From: Deltaproteobacteria bacterium
GTDB lineage: Bacteria > Myxococcota_A > Polyangia > Polyangiales > Ga0077539
Length of the DNA stretch: 64,000 nucleotides
Direction: 5' to 3'
NCBI GenBank assembly: GCA_016218725.1
Contig: JACRDB010000013.1
Span: 1 to 64,000, forward strand
The notes beneath the pieces are model-generated. The model was not told where the DNA came from. It saw only the letters and a list, made by a program, of their open reading frames with translations, and made no database searches. Within the stretch, counting starts at the first letter, position 1. Each line of letters opens with the position of its first letter. A program made the position numbers and the translations under genes. This document shows positions 42,255 to 49,871 of this stretch, piece after piece.

Positions 42255-43730
42255 TCAACGCCCGCTCCAGGGGAGGGCCCGGCGCACGGCCTCCACGCGG
42301 TCCAGGGCGCGGAGCACCGCGTCCTGGTGGCGCTGGAGGAAGCGGTCCAGGGGCCCTCCCCCGGTCGCCGCCTCCAACGGATCCGTGGTCTGGCCCGCGG
42401 GGGCGTGCATGGCCTCCAGCACCTTGGTCACGCTCCGGCGCACCATCCAGGGGAAGGGCACCTTGGCCATCATCCCGTACATGGCCGCCTGGCCGCTGGC
42501 GCGCAGCTCGGGATGCGCCCGGACGTGCTCCACCGCGTCGCGCAGGTCCCTCACGTACGCCTCGGCGTGGTCCACGTGCTGCGTGGTCACCGTGAGATGG
42601 ATCGTGGGCGGGCGGTGCTGGCGGTCGATGTGCCAGCCCTTGTCCGCCATGCGGTCGGCCACCGCGTAGAGGTCCACGGCGGGGTCCGTGCTCAGGTACG
42701 CGAAGATCGTCCCCGCGGGCTCCCCCAGCACCGCCAGGCCGGGGATCGCCCGCACGCCCGCCACCAGCGCGTCCGTGGCCTCCAACGCGCGGCGGGTGTG
42801 GGCCAGGTAGCCCTCCTCGCCCAGCGCCCGGAGCGCCGCCCACGCCGCGGCGATGGTGCCCCCGGGGCGCGTCCCCAGCGCCGACGGCGACGCGTAGATG
42901 CCCCCAGGGAACTCCGTCGCGATGAAGAACTGGTGCCGCAGGTAGCTCATGTCCCGGTACACCACCGTGGACGCTCCCTTGGCCGCGAGGCCGTACTTGT
43001 GCAGGTCCGCGGACATGCTGGTCACCCCCGGCACCCGGAAGTCGAAGGGCCGCAAGGGCCGCCCCAGCCGCTCCACCCAAGGGAGCATGAAGCCCCCGAT
43101 GCAGGCGTCCACATGGAAGGGCAGGCCCTTCTCCTGGGCGAGCAGTCCCACCTCCTCGATGGGGTCCAGCACGCCGTGGGGGTACTGCGGCGCCGACGCC
43201 AGGAGCAGCGCCGTGTCCGCGGTGACGAGCCTGCGCATGGAGCCCACGTCCACGCGCCCGTCCGGCAGCACCCTCGCGCGCCGGAGGCGGAGCCCGAAGT
43301 AGTGGCATGCCTTGTCCACCGCGGGGTGGATCGTGTCCGGGGCCACCACGTCGAGCCTGCGGCGCCAGGGCGCGCGGCCGCGGGCCCGGTCCCGGTAGGA
43401 CTTCACCGCCATCAACAGGGACTCGGTGCCGCCCGAGGTCATGGTCCCCACGGCCTCCGGCGGCGCGTGGAGCATCGAGGCCGTCATCTGCACGACCTCG
43501 CGCTCCATGCGCTGGAGGCTCTTGAAGGCCATGGGGTTCAGGCCATTCTCCATGAAGAAGAGCCCGTGGGCCTCCTGGAGCGTGCGCTCGTGCTCGGCGC
43601 CGGCGAAGTACACCAGCGAGAAGCAGCGCCCGTCCTGCCAGCGCGCGTCGCCCTCGCGGAAGGCGCGCATCTCGGCCAGGAGGGCGTCGCGGGGGGTGCC
43701 CTCCGCGGGGATCTGGAGTCGTTCGGTCAT
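42255..43730 (-). CDS. PLP-dependent sphingosine-1-phosphate lyase-like enzyme
   Basis: A 491-residue group II PLP decarboxylase-fold protein closest to the sphingosine-1-phosphate lyase/Dpl1 type: FMENGLNPMAFKSLQRMEREVV, TSGGTESLLMAV with the phosphate-binding Ser/Thr, HVDACIGGF with the PLP Asp, and DLHKYG with Schiff-base Lys245 followed by AAKGAS. Group II decarboxylases of amino acids usually lack the second KG motif, so the lyase type is favoured. Start at 43730 (MTERLQIP); a GTG/ATG alternative at 43751 lies seven codons upstream. Located between the TauE/SafE gene (40-base gap) and the SDR gene. Confidence 0.82.
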   Translation of the reverse strand: MTERLQIPAEGTPRDALLAEMRAFREGDARWQDGRCFSLVYFAGAEHERTLQEAHGLFFMENGLNPMAFKSLQRMEREVVQMTASMLHAPPEAVGTMTSGGTESLLMAVKSYRDRARGRAPWRRRLDVVAPDTIHPAVDKACHYFGLRLRRARVLPDGRVDVGSMRRLVTADTALLLASAPQYPHGVLDPIEEVGLLAQEKGLPFHVDACIGGFMLPWVERLGRPLRPFDFRVPGVTSMSADLHKYGLAAKGASTVVYRDMSYLRHQFFIATEFPGGIYASPSALGTRPGGTIAAAWAALRALGEEGYLAHTRRALEATDALVAGVRAIPGLAVLGEPAGTIFAYLSTDPAVDLYAVADRMADKGWHIDRQHRPPTIHLTVTTQHVDHAEAYVRDLRDAVEHVRAHPELRASGQAAMYGMMAKVPFPWMVRRSVTKVLEAMHAPAGQTTDPLEAATGGGPLDRFLQRHQDAVLRALDRVEAVRRALPWSGR

Positions 43731-43770
43731 GGCGCGCTGGTTCTCGCACATCCCGCGCACTTTTTGGGGC

Positions 43771-44514
43771 TCACCGCAGGACCGCCCGGAGGAGCGGTAC
43801 GCCCCCCGCCACCAGGAGGAGCGCGTACACCCCGACGCGGAAGCGCGCCTCCGGGAGCCTCCGGTGGGCCCACTGCCCGAGCGGGAGCCCCAGCGCCAGC
43901 GCCGGGAGAAGGATCGCCGAGCGCCGCAGGGACGCCGCCCCCAGGGCCCCGGAGGCCCCGTAGCTCGCCAGGAGGAGCCCGTGGAAGGGCAGCCACACCG
44001 CGGCCAGGGTGGCCCGGAACCCGCGCTTGTCGGGCAGGAGTCCCTCGCAGGCGTAGACCACCAGCGGGCCCCCGGTGGCGAAGACCCCGTGCACCACCCC
44101 CGCGGCCAGGAGGCACGGCGCCGCCGGGAGGCGCGGCGAGGGCGTAGCTCCCGGGCGCAGCCCCCAGAGCGAAATCGCTGACAGGACAACGACAAGCGCG
44201 CCGAAGAGGGCCGGGAGCCACGGGGCCCCCGAGGCCCGCTGGTACACCGCCACGCCCGCGGCGAAGCCCGCCCCCATCCAGGGCAGGACCCGCCGGAGGA
44301 GCACCGGGCGGTCCACCCAGGCGCGCTCCCGCGCCACGAGGTACAGGGACAGGAGGAGGTTCACGGGCACGAAGGCCGCCAGCACCGCGGGGATCGGGAG
44401 GATGAGCGCCCCGAGGGCCACGGTGACCACCGTGGCGCCGAAGCCCGCGCAGGCCTCGACCAGGAGCGCCAGGAGCACCACCAGCGCGAGGGCGAGGTCC
44501 TCGGAGCCCGGCAC
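43771..44514 (-). CDS. TauE/SafE (TSUP) family transporter
   Basis: A 247-residue, eight-helix membrane protein of the TSUP family. The N-terminal GFGATVVTVALGALIL and the mid-protein HGVFATGGPLVVY are the family's two pseudo-repeat signatures (AGFGG and GxxGxGGG types, here with GATGGP). Such carriers export sulfite, sulfonates or organic anions. It is nine bases downstream of the MFS gene, so cotranscription is likely. Substrate unknown. Confidence 0.85.
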   Translation of the reverse strand: MPGSEDLALALVVLLALLVEACAGFGATVVTVALGALILPIPAVLAAFVPVNLLLSLYLVARERAWVDRPVLLRRVLPWMGAGFAAGVAVYQRASGAPWLPALFGALVVVLSAISLWGLRPGATPSPRLPAAPCLLAAGVVHGVFATGGPLVVYACEGLLPDKRGFRATLAAVWLPFHGLLLASYGASGALGAASLRRSAILLPALALGLPLGQWAHRRLPEARFRVGVYALLLVAGGVPLLRAVLR

Positions 44515-44523
44515 CGGTGGGGC

Positions 44524-45780
44524 CTACGCCGTCGCGGTTTCCGTGGCCCGGGAGGGCTCCCGGAGCCTGAGCGTGGCCAGGAAGGCCAGGGCCATGAGGC
44601 CCGAGGCCACGAGCACCGCGGCGCCCGGGGGCCTGCCCTCGCTGGCGCCCGCGACGCTCCAGGCGAAGACCGAGGTGTAGAGCCCGGGCCCGAGGAGGCC
44701 GGTGACCCCGAGCATGCTGGAGTTGGCGCCCTGGAGCTGGCCCTGCTCGGCGCCGCCGACCTGGCGGGTCATGATGCCCTGGATCCCCGGCTGGATGAAG
44801 CCCGTGAGCGCGAACACCGGCACGCCGAGCCAGTATGTGTGGGCCGTGGGAGCCATGGCGTAGATGCCGAAGCCCGCGATCCCCGCGAGGATCCCGAGGC
44901 GCAGGGTCCTGCGCTCGCCGAGGCGGCGCACCACGGGGCCCACCAGGGCGGCCTGCACCACGATGTTGGAGACGCCCACGGCGCCGAGCATGACGCCCAC
45001 GTCGCGCGGGGACCAGTGGTACCGGTAGCTCGTGTACAGGACAAAGAGGCTCGGCAGCACGTTGTGCGAGAGCTGACAGAGGAACATCACGGCCCCGAGG
45101 GTGCGCAGCCCCGGGGTGCGGGACAGGAGCTTGAGGGACCCGAGGGGGTTGGCCTTGGCCCAGCGGAACGGCGCGCGGCGCTCCGGGGGGAGGGACTCAG
45201 GCAGCACGAAGAGGCCGTAGATCCCGTTGGCGAGCGCGAAGGCGGCCGCGCACCAGAAGGGCAGCCGCGGGGATACCTCCCCCAGGGCCCCTCCCAGGGC
45301 GGGACCGAGGACGAAGCCGGCGCCGAAGGCGGCCCCGAGGATCCCGAAGGACTGGGCGCGCTTCTCCGGGGGTGTGATGTCCGCGAGGTACGCCCCGGCG
45401 GTGGAGAAGCTGGCGGCGGTGATGCCCGAAATGATCCTGCCGGCCCACAGCCACGAGAGCCCCGGGGCGAGGGCCATGAGCACATAGTCCAGGCCGAGCC
45501 CGAAGATGGACACCAGGAGCACGGGCCTGCGGCCGAAGCGGTCGGACACCATCCCGAGGACGGGGGAGAAAATGAGCTGCATCAGGGCCCAGGACGTGCC
45601 GAAGAGCCCGAGCCAGTGCGACGCCTGGGCGGTGTCTCCGCCGGAGAACTCCTTGACCAGGTTGGGCAGGACCGGGATCACCATCCCGAGGCTCATCACG
45701 TCCAGGAGCGCCGCGAAGAAGATGAAGCCTACGGCGGCCCTGCGACCCGTTGGCGGAGCGGACACATCAACGGGCGTCAC
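44524..45780 (-). CDS. MFS exporter, TCR/Tet-like
   Basis: A 418-residue, 12-helix drug/H+ antiporter. Helix 1 LLDVMSLGMVIPVLPNLV is the DHA1/Tet-like D-x(3)-G-x(2)-(P)-P pattern; the loop 2-3 motif GMVSDRFGRRPVLL matches GxxSDRxGRR(P)V; helix 5 has GFVLGPALGG (motif C, antiporter). GTG at 45780 has GAGGTGA seven bases upstream, chosen over a TTG at 45828. It follows the PurA-like gene by 70 bases with a hairpin between, and precedes the TauE/SafE gene by nine. Confidence 0.88.
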   Translation of the reverse strand: MTPVDVSAPPTGRRAAVGFIFFAALLDVMSLGMVIPVLPNLVKEFSGGDTAQASHWLGLFGTSWALMQLIFSPVLGMVSDRFGRRPVLLVSIFGLGLDYVLMALAPGLSWLWAGRIISGITAASFSTAGAYLADITPPEKRAQSFGILGAAFGAGFVLGPALGGALGEVSPRLPFWCAAAFALANGIYGLFVLPESLPPERRAPFRWAKANPLGSLKLLSRTPGLRTLGAVMFLCQLSHNVLPSLFVLYTSYRYHWSPRDVGVMLGAVGVSNIVVQAALVGPVVRRLGERRTLRLGILAGIAGFGIYAMAPTAHTYWLGVPVFALTGFIQPGIQGIMTRQVGGAEQGQLQGANSSMLGVTGLLGPGLYTSVFAWSVAGASEGRPPGAAVLVASGLMALAFLATLRLREPSRATETATA

Positions 45781-45834
45781 GGGAGCGTTCACCTCTGGTG
45801 CGATGCACCAACCCCCCCTTGGTTGCAAGGGCCC

Positions 45835-45852
45835 GGCGCACTTTTGTGCGTC
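45835..45852 (-). other. Intercistronic hairpin after the PurA-like gene
   Basis: A stem of about seven pairs (including one G-T wobble) closes on a TTTT loop (ggcgcac-tttt-gtgcgtc), overlapping the last stop base of the PurA-like gene. No T-run follows on the minus strand. It could protect the upstream mRNA or reduce read-through into the exporter gene. Confidence 0.35.
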
Positions 45853-47188
45853 AAGGTGTCAGCGTGGGCCCTCGGAGGACCTTGTGGTCCCAGCGAGGTC
45901 CGTGGGACCCGAGGGCCACCGGGAGCCCGAGGGCGTCCTCCAGCGCGTCGAGGAAGGCGTCCGAGTGCCCGTAGGTGGTCTCCGTGATGACGGGCCTCGC
46001 GGCGGAGAGCCGCGCGGTGAGGCGCTCCTGGTGGGCGAGGTCCATGAAGGGCCCGAGGGGCAGGGCGTCGGCGTCTTGATAGCGCGCGCAGGTGGGCCAT
46101 GGTGCGTCGGCGACGAGCCTGTCCAGGTGCGTGACGGCGAGGGCGTGGACGTGCTTCGACGCCGCCAGGGCGTAGCGGGTGAGCACCAGGTCCAGGGGAC
46201 CGGCCCGAAAGGCTCCCTGCCAGGGGTGCGTGGTGTTGTGGGCCTCGGGGCAGCGCTGGAGGAAGCCCGAGTCCTCGGTGGGCATGGGTCCTGCCCCGTG
46301 GCGCGAGGTGTAGCTCCGAAGCACCCCGAGGACGGTGCTGGGGTCATGGTAGCCGTGCTCCGCGAGGAGCCCGAGGGCGTTGTCCGGCGTGCAGGTGCTC
46401 CAGGTGGTGTACGGGTGAAAGCCCCGCCACTCATCGAGGAGCACGCCCTGGGCGCCCTCGAAGACCACGGCCCCGGGCGCCCGGAGCACCCTGGCGAGGC
46501 GCGCGCCGTCCACGAGCCGCAGGCGCTCCCGCAGGGCCCTCCAGCGCTCGGCCACGCGCTCGGGGGCGCCGGGGTCTTGCAGCACGGCGCGCTCGGGCGT
46601 GGCCTCCGCGAGCCCGAGGGTGGCGCCGAGGGCCTCGGCGAGCTCCGCGCGCTTGCGCTCCTGGAGGGCGCGGAGCTTGCGAAGGAGCGCCCTGGGGTCG
46701 TCCAGGTCCCCCATACGGACGGCGTCGTCACCGAGGGAGAGCGCGTCGGAGACGGTCTCGCCGACGCCTACGCCGCAGGAGCCGTGGCGGGCGCTCCCGC
46801 GGGCGAGCTCCCGGAGCCGGTTGGAGGCCTGTTGGAAGGGTGTGATGGCCAGGGCCTCGCGGTCGATGGACAGCCGCTCCAGGGCGTCCGCCACGCCCTG
46901 GGCGCGCAGGGCCTCGGCCTCCGTGAGGAGCGCGAGGGGGTGCACCACCATGTGCCGAGAGAGGTGTGTGCGCACGCCGGGGACAAAGGTCCCGGCCCCG
47001 AACTGCGAGAAGGTGTGGTGCCTGCCCTCGGGCGTGACCACGTTGTGCCCGGCCTGGGCGCCGCCGTTGAAGCGCAGCACCGTGTGGGCCCCGAGGCGAC
47101 GGACCAGGAAGTCCGTCACGGTCCCCTTGCCGGCGTCCCCGAAGCCGAGGTCCACCACCACATACGCTTCCCGTCCGTCGTGGGTCAT
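45851..47188 (-). CDS. Divergent adenylosuccinate-synthetase-like enzyme
   Basis: A 445-residue protein related to PurA. Conserved with PurA: GFGDAGKG with the catalytic Asp18, AGHN with the catalytic His48, FEGAQGVLLD, YTSRHGAGPMPTE and LTRYALAASKH-type core. Different from PurA: GDEGKGK is GDAGKGT; the aspartate-binding loop (RRRRTGW in E. coli) is replaced by THPWQGAFR, so the key arginines are missing; TSSNTTAGG becomes TTWSTCTPDNA; and GTTGRGIGP becomes GSCGVGVGE. It probably joins a nucleotide 6-oxo-like group to a different amine or acid donor. The ATG at 47188 has GAGAGG eight bases upstream. Followed by an MFS exporter. Confidence 0.75.
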   Translation of the reverse strand: MTHDGREAYVVVDLGFGDAGKGTVTDFLVRRLGAHTVLRFNGGAQAGHNVVTPEGRHHTFSQFGAGTFVPGVRTHLSRHMVVHPLALLTEAEALRAQGVADALERLSIDREALAITPFQQASNRLRELARGSARHGSCGVGVGETVSDALSLGDDAVRMGDLDDPRALLRKLRALQERKRAELAEALGATLGLAEATPERAVLQDPGAPERVAERWRALRERLRLVDGARLARVLRAPGAVVFEGAQGVLLDEWRGFHPYTTWSTCTPDNALGLLAEHGYHDPSTVLGVLRSYTSRHGAGPMPTEDSGFLQRCPEAHNTTHPWQGAFRAGPLDLVLTRYALAASKHVHALAVTHLDRLVADAPWPTCARYQDADALPLGPFMDLAHQERLTARLSAARPVITETTYGHSDAFLDALEDALGLPVALGSHGPRWDHKVLRGPTLTP

Positions 47189-47230
47189 GGGAGTGGCCTC
47201 TCTGCCCCGTGGGCCACGAGGGCGTACCGC

Positions 47231-48106
47231 TCAGCGAGCCTTCGGGTCCGCGAGCCATCCAGCGAGCGCTGCGCCATCAAGATCGAGAACCACGTCCCCC
47301 ATACGCTCGGCACCGAGCTCCTCCAGGCGAGCCGCGAAGGTCCCATGTTCGCTTGCCGTAAGCTCACGACGAAGCCTCCGCGAAAATAACCTCGCAAGCT
47401 CAACGACATGGCCCCGAGCCTCGCCCCGGGCCTCCCCTCGGGTCTCGGCTTCACCCAGGGCCCTCTGGAGGACGCTGTTGTTCCTGGCCAGGAGCGCCCT
47501 GGCGACGGTGTCGTCGGCGAGCAGGTCGTCGAGAAAGGCTGCCAGAGGCACCGGTTGCACGAGGCTCCTGTCCGCGAGGACGAAGGTCTCGGGCAAGGCG
47601 GTCCAGGTGCTGCTTCCGTGGTCCCACTCGCGCACGGAGCGATCTGTCACATCCAGGACGAAGATCCTGCGAACCCCTCGCGCGGCGAGCTTCCCCGCCT
47701 TGCGGGTGATCTCCCCCAGGCGCGTGGTGTCAATGATCTCCAGCGCGACCTCGTCCACCTTGCGGTGCCCTTCTGCGTCTCGCTCCCTCGGGAAGATGGA
47801 CACATCGGGCGCGAACTCGCTCTTCTGGTCGACCCTGGAGAGCATGTCTACCGCGCCCTCGTAGCCCTCCGCGAGGCAGCTCCCGAGCACCTTGGGGATG
47901 TCGAAGTGGGCCATCGCGTGGGGCGCCTCGGCCCCCATCGTGCGGTAGACCTGTCCGTTGAGGATCTCCGAGCGCTCATCCTCCCGCAGGATCGTGTCAT
48001 CCACCGCGGGCAGGCGCTGCGGGGAAGGCGCGCCTGGAGCGTACACTGCTTGCGCGCTCGCCCCGGGGGCCAGGAGCGCCGCGCTGGAAGGTCGCACCGA
48101 GGACAT
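47231..48106 (-). CDS. Uma2/DUF820-like restriction-fold nuclease
   Basis: A 291-residue protein resembling the Uma2 family (PD-(D/E)XK-like fold). FAPDVSIFPRERD carries the PD motif, VALEIIDTT the E-x(n) strand, and RKAGKLAARGVRRIFVLDV the K and downstream strand. In Uma2 proteins these form the nuclease site. The C-terminal part (DVVLDLDGAALAGWLAD) is a helical extension seen in polyangial members. Start at 48106 with GGGAG before it. Upstream of the PurA-like gene by 42 bases. Multicopy family, usually of mobile or defence character. Confidence 0.75.
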   Translation of the reverse strand: MSSVRPSSAALLAPGASAQAVYAPGAPSPQRLPAVDDTILREDERSEILNGQVYRTMGAEAPHAMAHFDIPKVLGSCLAEGYEGAVDMLSRVDQKSEFAPDVSIFPRERDAEGHRKVDEVALEIIDTTRLGEITRKAGKLAARGVRRIFVLDVTDRSVREWDHGSSTWTALPETFVLADRSLVQPVPLAAFLDDLLADDTVARALLARNNSVLQRALGEAETRGEARGEARGHVVELARLFSRRLRRELTASEHGTFAARLEELGAERMGDVVLDLDGAALAGWLADPKAR

Positions 48107-48259
48107 CTCCCGAGGAGGGTACCCCGCCAGCCGAGGCCCTGCAATCCAGCACCGTGAGGACCCGGGGGTGCGTCTCCCGACGTCCCCGCTGGGGCGGCTC
48201 ACCATGGCGTCGATGCATCACCTCTTACGCACTGCGGGCGTTGTCGGACATGGAAGGGT

Positions 48260-48979
48260 TCAGCCCACGGTGCCGGGCAAAGGCTCAAGCACCACCGGAG
48301 CCCCCGGGACCCCGAAGAGGTCCTCCAGGATGGACTGGCCGCCGGGCACCTCGTGGACCCGGCAATGCCCACGCCGAACTGCGTCCCGGAGTGCGATCGC
48401 GTCGGCTCGGTGATCCGAGCGCTCACCCTTGAAGGACACGAAACCCTCGAAGAGGGTCACCTCGCGGTCCTGCGCGAGGGGCACCTGCCTCAACCGCGCA
48501 AGGAAGGTTCGAGCGGCCAGGAGCATCGGCGCGCCGGTGCCGTGATACCAGCCCCGCGCCTTGTCATCGCGCCGTTCAAAGGCTCCCCGGCGACACGGAT
48601 TCCCATCTCTGAACGCCATCGAGAGCGGCGCCTCAAGGACCAGCGCGACGGGCCTCTCCGGGTGCCAGCTCCGGAGGCGCGCCGCGACCTCCTCGCAGCA
48701 GGCGCCAAAGGTCAAGAGCGTCGGCACTTCGTGATTGATCGCGAGGCCGCACGACGCTTCCTCGGCCGCGAAGCCCAGGTCCACGCAGAGCAGGTGACTC
48801 GCGTCGGGCTCCGCGAAGCGAGGCAGGTCCGTGCGGGCGCCGGGCCGGAACACGACGCGGCCATTCTCGATCCCGGCGGCGCGGGCCGCCCGCTCCAGCG
48901 CGAGCGTTGCGCGCCGTAGCTGCGACGCCTCGCGCACCCTGGCGAGGATGGCCTCGGCGGACATGTCCACCGTGGGCAT
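48260..48979 (-). CDS. Unknown; possible RNase-H-fold (DUF429-like) protein
   Basis: A 239-residue protein. It shows spaced acidic residues in the arrangement seen in RNase H-like DUF429 proteins: VDLGF (Asp67), VLEAPLSM (Glu116), an NPCRR...ER loop, LFEGFVSFKG (Glu178) and HRADAIALRDAV (Asp193). This is a resemblance read by eye, not a firm assignment. The ATG at 48979 sits in a TGATG overlap with the upstream nucleotidyltransferase gene and has GGAGGTG four bases before it, so the two are coupled. By position it is the effector partner of the nucleotidyltransferase. Confidence 0.6.
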   Translation of the reverse strand: MPTVDMSAEAILARVREASQLRRATLALERAARAAGIENGRVVFRPGARTDLPRFAEPDASHLLCVDLGFAAEEASCGLAINHEVPTLLTFGACCEEVAARLRSWHPERPVALVLEAPLSMAFRDGNPCRRGAFERRDDKARGWYHGTGAPMLLAARTFLARLRQVPLAQDREVTLFEGFVSFKGERSDHRADAIALRDAVRRGHCRVHEVPGGQSILEDLFGVPGAPVVLEPLPGTVG

Positions 48980-49428
48980 CACCCACCTCCCCGAAGCCGC
49001 GCGATGTCCGCGAGATCCTGCGGGCGCCCCGCCGCGAGCTTGAGGGAGATCAGGACGTCCCTGGAGACCACCCAGACCCCGCCGCGCCCCCAGGGCAACC
49101 GCAGGCGCGAATGCCAGCTCGACTCCAGCGCCGCGTTCACGAGGAGGAGATCGAGCACCATCACGTCCCGCTCCACCGCCTTGGAGACCCTCACGAGGTC
49201 CATGCCGCTCGACGCGAAGTGCATCGGCGCGGCCTCGAGGTCAAAGCCGAGCCTGCCCACCACGACCCGAACACGGGGCAGGTCCTCTGGACGCAGCAGG
49301 AGGTCGATATCCTTGGTCGCCCGCGGGAGCCCGTGGATCGCGAGCGCGAGGCCGCCGCACACGGCGTAGTCGATCCCCTCCAGCTCCAGTGTGGTGACCA
49401 GGGCGCCGAACTCCTCCAGTAGCTCCAC
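48979..49428 (-). CDS. Nucleotidyltransferase (MNT/AbiEii-like)
   Basis: A 149-residue minimal nucleotidyltransferase: GIDYAVCGGLALAIHG and PRATKDIDLLLRPEDL carry the GG and the D40-x-D42 metal ligands, and the third acid is probably in MDLVRV or VLDLLL. GTG start at 49428 (MELLEEFGAL), fixed by comparison with the family's usual N-terminus; a longer in-frame region to 49509 is discarded. AbiEii/MNT proteins AMPylate or CMPylate tRNA or partner proteins, usually in toxin-antitoxin or abortive-infection pairs. Coupled (TGATG) to the 239-residue gene downstream. Confidence 0.8.
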   Translation of the reverse strand: MELLEEFGALVTTLELEGIDYAVCGGLALAIHGLPRATKDIDLLLRPEDLPRVRVVVGRLGFDLEAAPMHFASSGMDLVRVSKAVERDVMVLDLLLVNAALESSWHSRLRLPWGRGGVWVVSRDVLISLKLAAGRPQDLADIARLRGGG

Positions 49429-49553
49429 GCTCCTTAGCGTACCTCCCAGGGGCCGAGGGTCAACTCGTGGGTGTGACAGGATATGTCCACCCGTCCGGGC
49501 GCGGGCCACGCGGGGTGCCTACCCTTGGCCCACCCCACGCCTGGAGGGTTCCG

Positions 49554-49802
49554 ATGCGCACCTACACACCCATCACCCCGACCACGATCTCGCAGGCCCT
49601 GCGGCTCCTGGCGGACGCCGAGGACGAGAGTCCGTACAACTCCACCTTTGAAGCGGGCTCCCTGCGGCGCTGGAGGCGGGCGGGCGGGCGCCTGGAGCGG
49701 GACCCCGACAACGGTGAGTGGGACGCCTGGGTCGGGGACTGCTCCCTCCACGTCGAGGACCGGCTGATCGACGCCATCGATGGCGCGCGCGACGCAGCCT
49801 GA
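49554..49802 (+). CDS. Small protein of unknown function
   Basis: An 82-residue protein, no family recognised. N-terminal segment RTYTPITPTTISQALRLL is amphipathic; the rest is charged (RRWRRAGGRLERDPDNGEWDAW). ATG at 49554 has GGAGGGT six bases upstream, the strongest ribosome site in this area, which supports it as a real gene. Divergent from the nucleotidyltransferase and ends before a strong bidirectional terminator. Confidence 0.6.
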   Translation: MRTYTPITPTTISQALRLLADAEDESPYNSTFEAGSLRRWRRAGGRLERDPDNGEWDAWVGDCSLHVEDRLIDAIDGARDAA

Positions 49803-49830
49803 GCAGGATGGAGGTCTCCGTGGAGCGGGT

Positions 49831-49857
49831 GGGGACACCCATGACCCGGGTGTCCCC
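49831..49857. terminator. Strong bidirectional hairpin terminator
   Basis: ggggacaccc (49831-49840) and gggtgtcccc (49848-49857) pair perfectly over 10 bp with a seven-base loop. It lies between the stop of the plus-strand small gene (49802) and the stop of the minus-strand Cys-rich lipoprotein gene (49872), the right spot for a shared terminator. No long T-tract, as is common at this GC level. Confidence 0.7.
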
Positions 49858-49871
49858 TCCGCGTCACGCCC

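Noticed and set aside
45851..47188. Assignment of the PurA-like protein as phage-type PurZ (2-aminoadenine pathway)
   Set aside because: The catalytic Asp and His of PurA are retained, and no phage or DNA Z-genome partner genes are nearby; only a divergent PurA-like label is supportable.
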